A DNA stretch of 64,000 nt from Halomontanus rarus (GTDB lineage: Archaea > Halobacteriota > Halobacteria > Halobacteriales > Natrialbaceae): the NCBI RefSeq assembly GCF_017357405.1, contig NZ_CP071597.1:372001-436000 (forward strand). The letters run 5' to 3'. This document shows positions 62,472 to 64,000 of this stretch, in pieces. Both the position numbers and the translations under genes were made by a program. The notes beneath the pieces were generated by a model. It worked only from the letters and a program-made list of their open reading frames with translations. It ran no database searches and was not told the origin of the DNA. Position 1 is the stretch's first letter. Each line of letters opens with the position of its first letter.

Positions 62472-63530
62472 ATGCAGACGTTCACGACCCCGCCGCCGCT
62501 CGAGCGCGGCGACCGAATCGCCGTCGTCGCACCCGCGTCGAATCCGGCACCCGAGGCACCCCACGTCTACGAACTCGGTCTCGAGCGCCTGCGCGAGGTG
62601 TTCGACCTCGAGCCGGTCGAGTATCCGACGGTCGAACGGAGTGACGACTACCTCTACGACCATCCCGAGGAGCGAGCCCAGGACGTGATGGACGCCTTCG
62701 CCGACCCCGAGATCCGGGGCGTGATGGCCGTCATCGGCGGCAACGACCAGATACGGATGCTCGAGCACCTCGAGCCCGAAGTCCTCCGGGAGCATCCGAC
62801 GCGATTCTACGGCTACAGCGACAACACCAACCTCGCGCTGTACCTGTGGAACCTCGGAATCGTCTCCTTCTACGGGCCGTCCGTGATGACCGAACTCGCG
62901 ATGGACGACGCGATGTTCGAGTACACCGTCGAGTACGCCGAGCGGGCGTTCTTCGACGACTCGCTCGGCGAGCTCCGCCCGGCGGAGACGTTCACAGACC
63001 AATCCGGCGACTGGACGGAGCCCTCCGCCCTCGAGGAGCCCCGCGAGACGGAGCCGAGTCCGGGCTGGACGTGGGCCGGCGGAACGGAGCCGGTCGAGGG
63101 CCGGATCTGGGGCGGTTGTCTCGAAATCGTCGACCAGCAGTTCGTCGCGGATCGCTACCTGCCTGCCTCCGGAGACGAGGCCCTCGAGGGGACGATCCTC
63201 GCGACCGAACACTCCGAGGAACTGCTCGACCCCGACTGGACGACCGGCGTCCTCCACGCCCTCGGCGAACGCGGCCTCCTCGAGCGGTTCGACGGCGTTC
63301 TCGTCGGTCGATCTCCGGGGCGGTCCCACCGGGAGGACAATCCGTCCGAGTGGCGCGAGGCGTACCGAGAACGCCAGCGAACGGCGATCGTCGAGACGCT
63401 CGCGGAGTACAACCCCGACGCGCCGGTGGTGCTCGACCTCGAGTTCGGCCACACCTATCCGACCGTCCCGATTCCGATCGGCGGTCGCGTCGAGATCGAT
63501 CCGACGGCGGAGACGATCCGGTTTCCCTGA
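62472..63530 (+). CDS. S66-family serine peptidase (LD-carboxypeptidase/MccF type)
   Basis: 352 residues starting MQTFTTPPPLERGD (an ATG seven codons upstream, 62451, is possible). 'RGDRIAVVAPASNPAPE', 'RGVMAVIGGNDQIRML', the nucleophile elbow 'FYGYSDNTNL' and the C-terminal 'VLDLEFGHTYPTVPIPIGG' with the catalytic His are all visible. Archaea have no murein, so a peptidoglycan LD-carboxypeptidase role is unlikely; MccF-type cleavage of peptidyl-nucleotide toxins or a general peptidase role fits better. Confidence 0.88.
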   Translation: MQTFTTPPPLERGDRIAVVAPASNPAPEAPHVYELGLERLREVFDLEPVEYPTVERSDDYLYDHPEERAQDVMDAFADPEIRGVMAVIGGNDQIRMLEHLEPEVLREHPTRFYGYSDNTNLALYLWNLGIVSFYGPSVMTELAMDDAMFEYTVEYAERAFFDDSLGELRPAETFTDQSGDWTEPSALEEPRETEPSPGWTWAGGTEPVEGRIWGGCLEIVDQQFVADRYLPASGDEALEGTILATEHSEELLDPDWTTGVLHALGERGLLERFDGVLVGRSPGRSHREDNPSEWREAYRERQRTAIVETLAEYNPDAPVVLDLEFGHTYPTVPIPIGGRVEIDPTAETIRFP

Positions 63531-63616
63531 CTGCGGTTTCTCGGCTGGACGTCCCAGATCGAGGTCGCTCGAGAGTAGCCGAAATCGACCGGACGCACGA
63601 TACGGCGACCGAACCC

Positions 63617-64000
63617 TCACCAGCCCCCGTTTTCCGCCTCGAGCGCTTCCGCTCGAAGCCGTTTCCCCGTCTCGCTGTCCACCGTCAGCTCCGGAACCGG
63701 CGTGGGCGTCCGCTCGTCGTCGATCGCGACGAAGACGAAGTACGACTCCGTGGTCATCTCTTTCTCGTGGGTGCGGAGGTCCTCCCGATAGGTCCGGATG
63801 CGGACCTTCACGCTCGAGGTGCCGGCGTCGTAGACGTAAGCGTTGATGAACGCCGTGTCGCCGACGGGGATAGGGCGCTCGAAGTTCATCTGGTTGACGC
63901 GGGCGGTGACGCAGGTTTCGCCGGCGAACCGCATCGCCGACATCGCCCCGACTTCGTCCATCCACTTCATCACGTTCCCACCGTGGGCGGTCTCGAGCAT
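63617..64000 (-). CDS. Acyl-CoA thioesterase, hotdog fold (5' end outside the window)
   Basis: The visible 127 residues 'GGNVMKWMDEVGAMSAMRFAG', 'NFERPIPVGDTAFINAYVYD' and 'YFVFVAIDDERTP' match the YciA/BACH-like acyl-CoA hydrolase core, including the Asp of the hotdog active site. The Met at the window edge is probably internal, since the family's N-terminal 'NTNNLG'-type strand is missing; the gene should continue past base 64000. Confidence 0.85.
   Translation of the reverse strand: MLETAHGGNVMKWMDEVGAMSAMRFAGETCVTARVNQMNFERPIPVGDTAFINAYVYDAGTSSVKVRIRTYREDLRTHEKEMTTESYFVFVAIDDERTPTPVPELTVDSETGKRLRAEALEAENGGW

Overview
The window is chromosomal DNA from a halophilic archaeon, most likely of the Natrialbaceae group (Natrinema/Haloterrigena/Natronococcus-like). 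The evidence is high G+C, strongly acidic proteins, TATA-type promoters about 25-30 bases upstream of start codons (leaderless transcripts), Tat-type lipoprotein signals, archaeal ribosomal proteins, TFB, RNA polymerase subunit Rpo4, aEF1B and GatCA, and many tiny zinc-finger proteins. No rRNA, tRNA, CRISPR array, insertion sequence or prophage was recognised. Most of the window is ordinary core genome; the accessory interest lies at about 9.2-10.7, 18.3-19.8, 42.7-52.2 and 52.5-57.1 kb.

Layout: 0.2-3.0 kb holds a SpoIIM-like membrane protein, a CopG-type regulator and small membrane proteins. 3.2-14.6 kb is a menaquinone region in three blocks: menF-menD, menB and menA-menC-menE. Between the blocks sit a J-domain membrane protein, tiny proteins and two paralogous lipoproteins that resemble the SecD/SecDF P1 head. 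14.6-21.3 kb has a TANGO2-like protein, a winged-helix regulator behind a short leader ORF, GatCA, a secreted GH12 endoglucanase with a PKD domain, and a TFB. 21.3-28.5 kb has an AsnB-like protein plus PHP phosphoesterase pair, a membrane protein, a tandem MetE-like pair and an aldo/keto reductase. 28.5-32.1 kb is the archaeal information-processing array L21e-Rpo4-DUF655-RsmA, then MscS and an Mtq2-like methyltransferase. 32.3-42.5 kb has a trans-sulfuration PLP enzyme, a divergent RNA ligase/HARP (protein-only RNase P) pair, aEF1B with an HVO_2753-type zinc finger, a TctA-like permease, the L1-L10-L12 operon, L11, CutA and a HEWD protein.

42.7-52.2 kb looks like an iron-controlled region. 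Near-palindromic TTAGG-N4-CCTAA elements precede three transcription units. These encode an RGP-like glycosyltransferase, an Fe3+ ABC transporter (binding protein and permease, no ATPase), a GT-C membrane protein, a GMC oxidoreductase with its small subunit, and a GT2 glycosyltransferase.

53.4-57.1 kb carries the most unusual gene: a 1220-residue protein with an actin/MreB-like ATPase domain, a coiled coil of about 770 residues and C-terminal membrane helices. A coiled-coil/beta protein is encoded divergently beside it. This is my best candidate for an undescribed cytoskeletal or envelope-scaffold system. The rest (57.2-64 kb) holds an MFS transporter, hypothetical proteins, a HAD-IIA phosphatase, an S66 peptidase and the 3' part of an acyl-CoA thioesterase gene cut by the window edge.

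All calls rest on reading translated sequence and motifs by eye. No database search was run. Start codons were chosen from promoter spacing, overlaps with neighbours and family N-termini.
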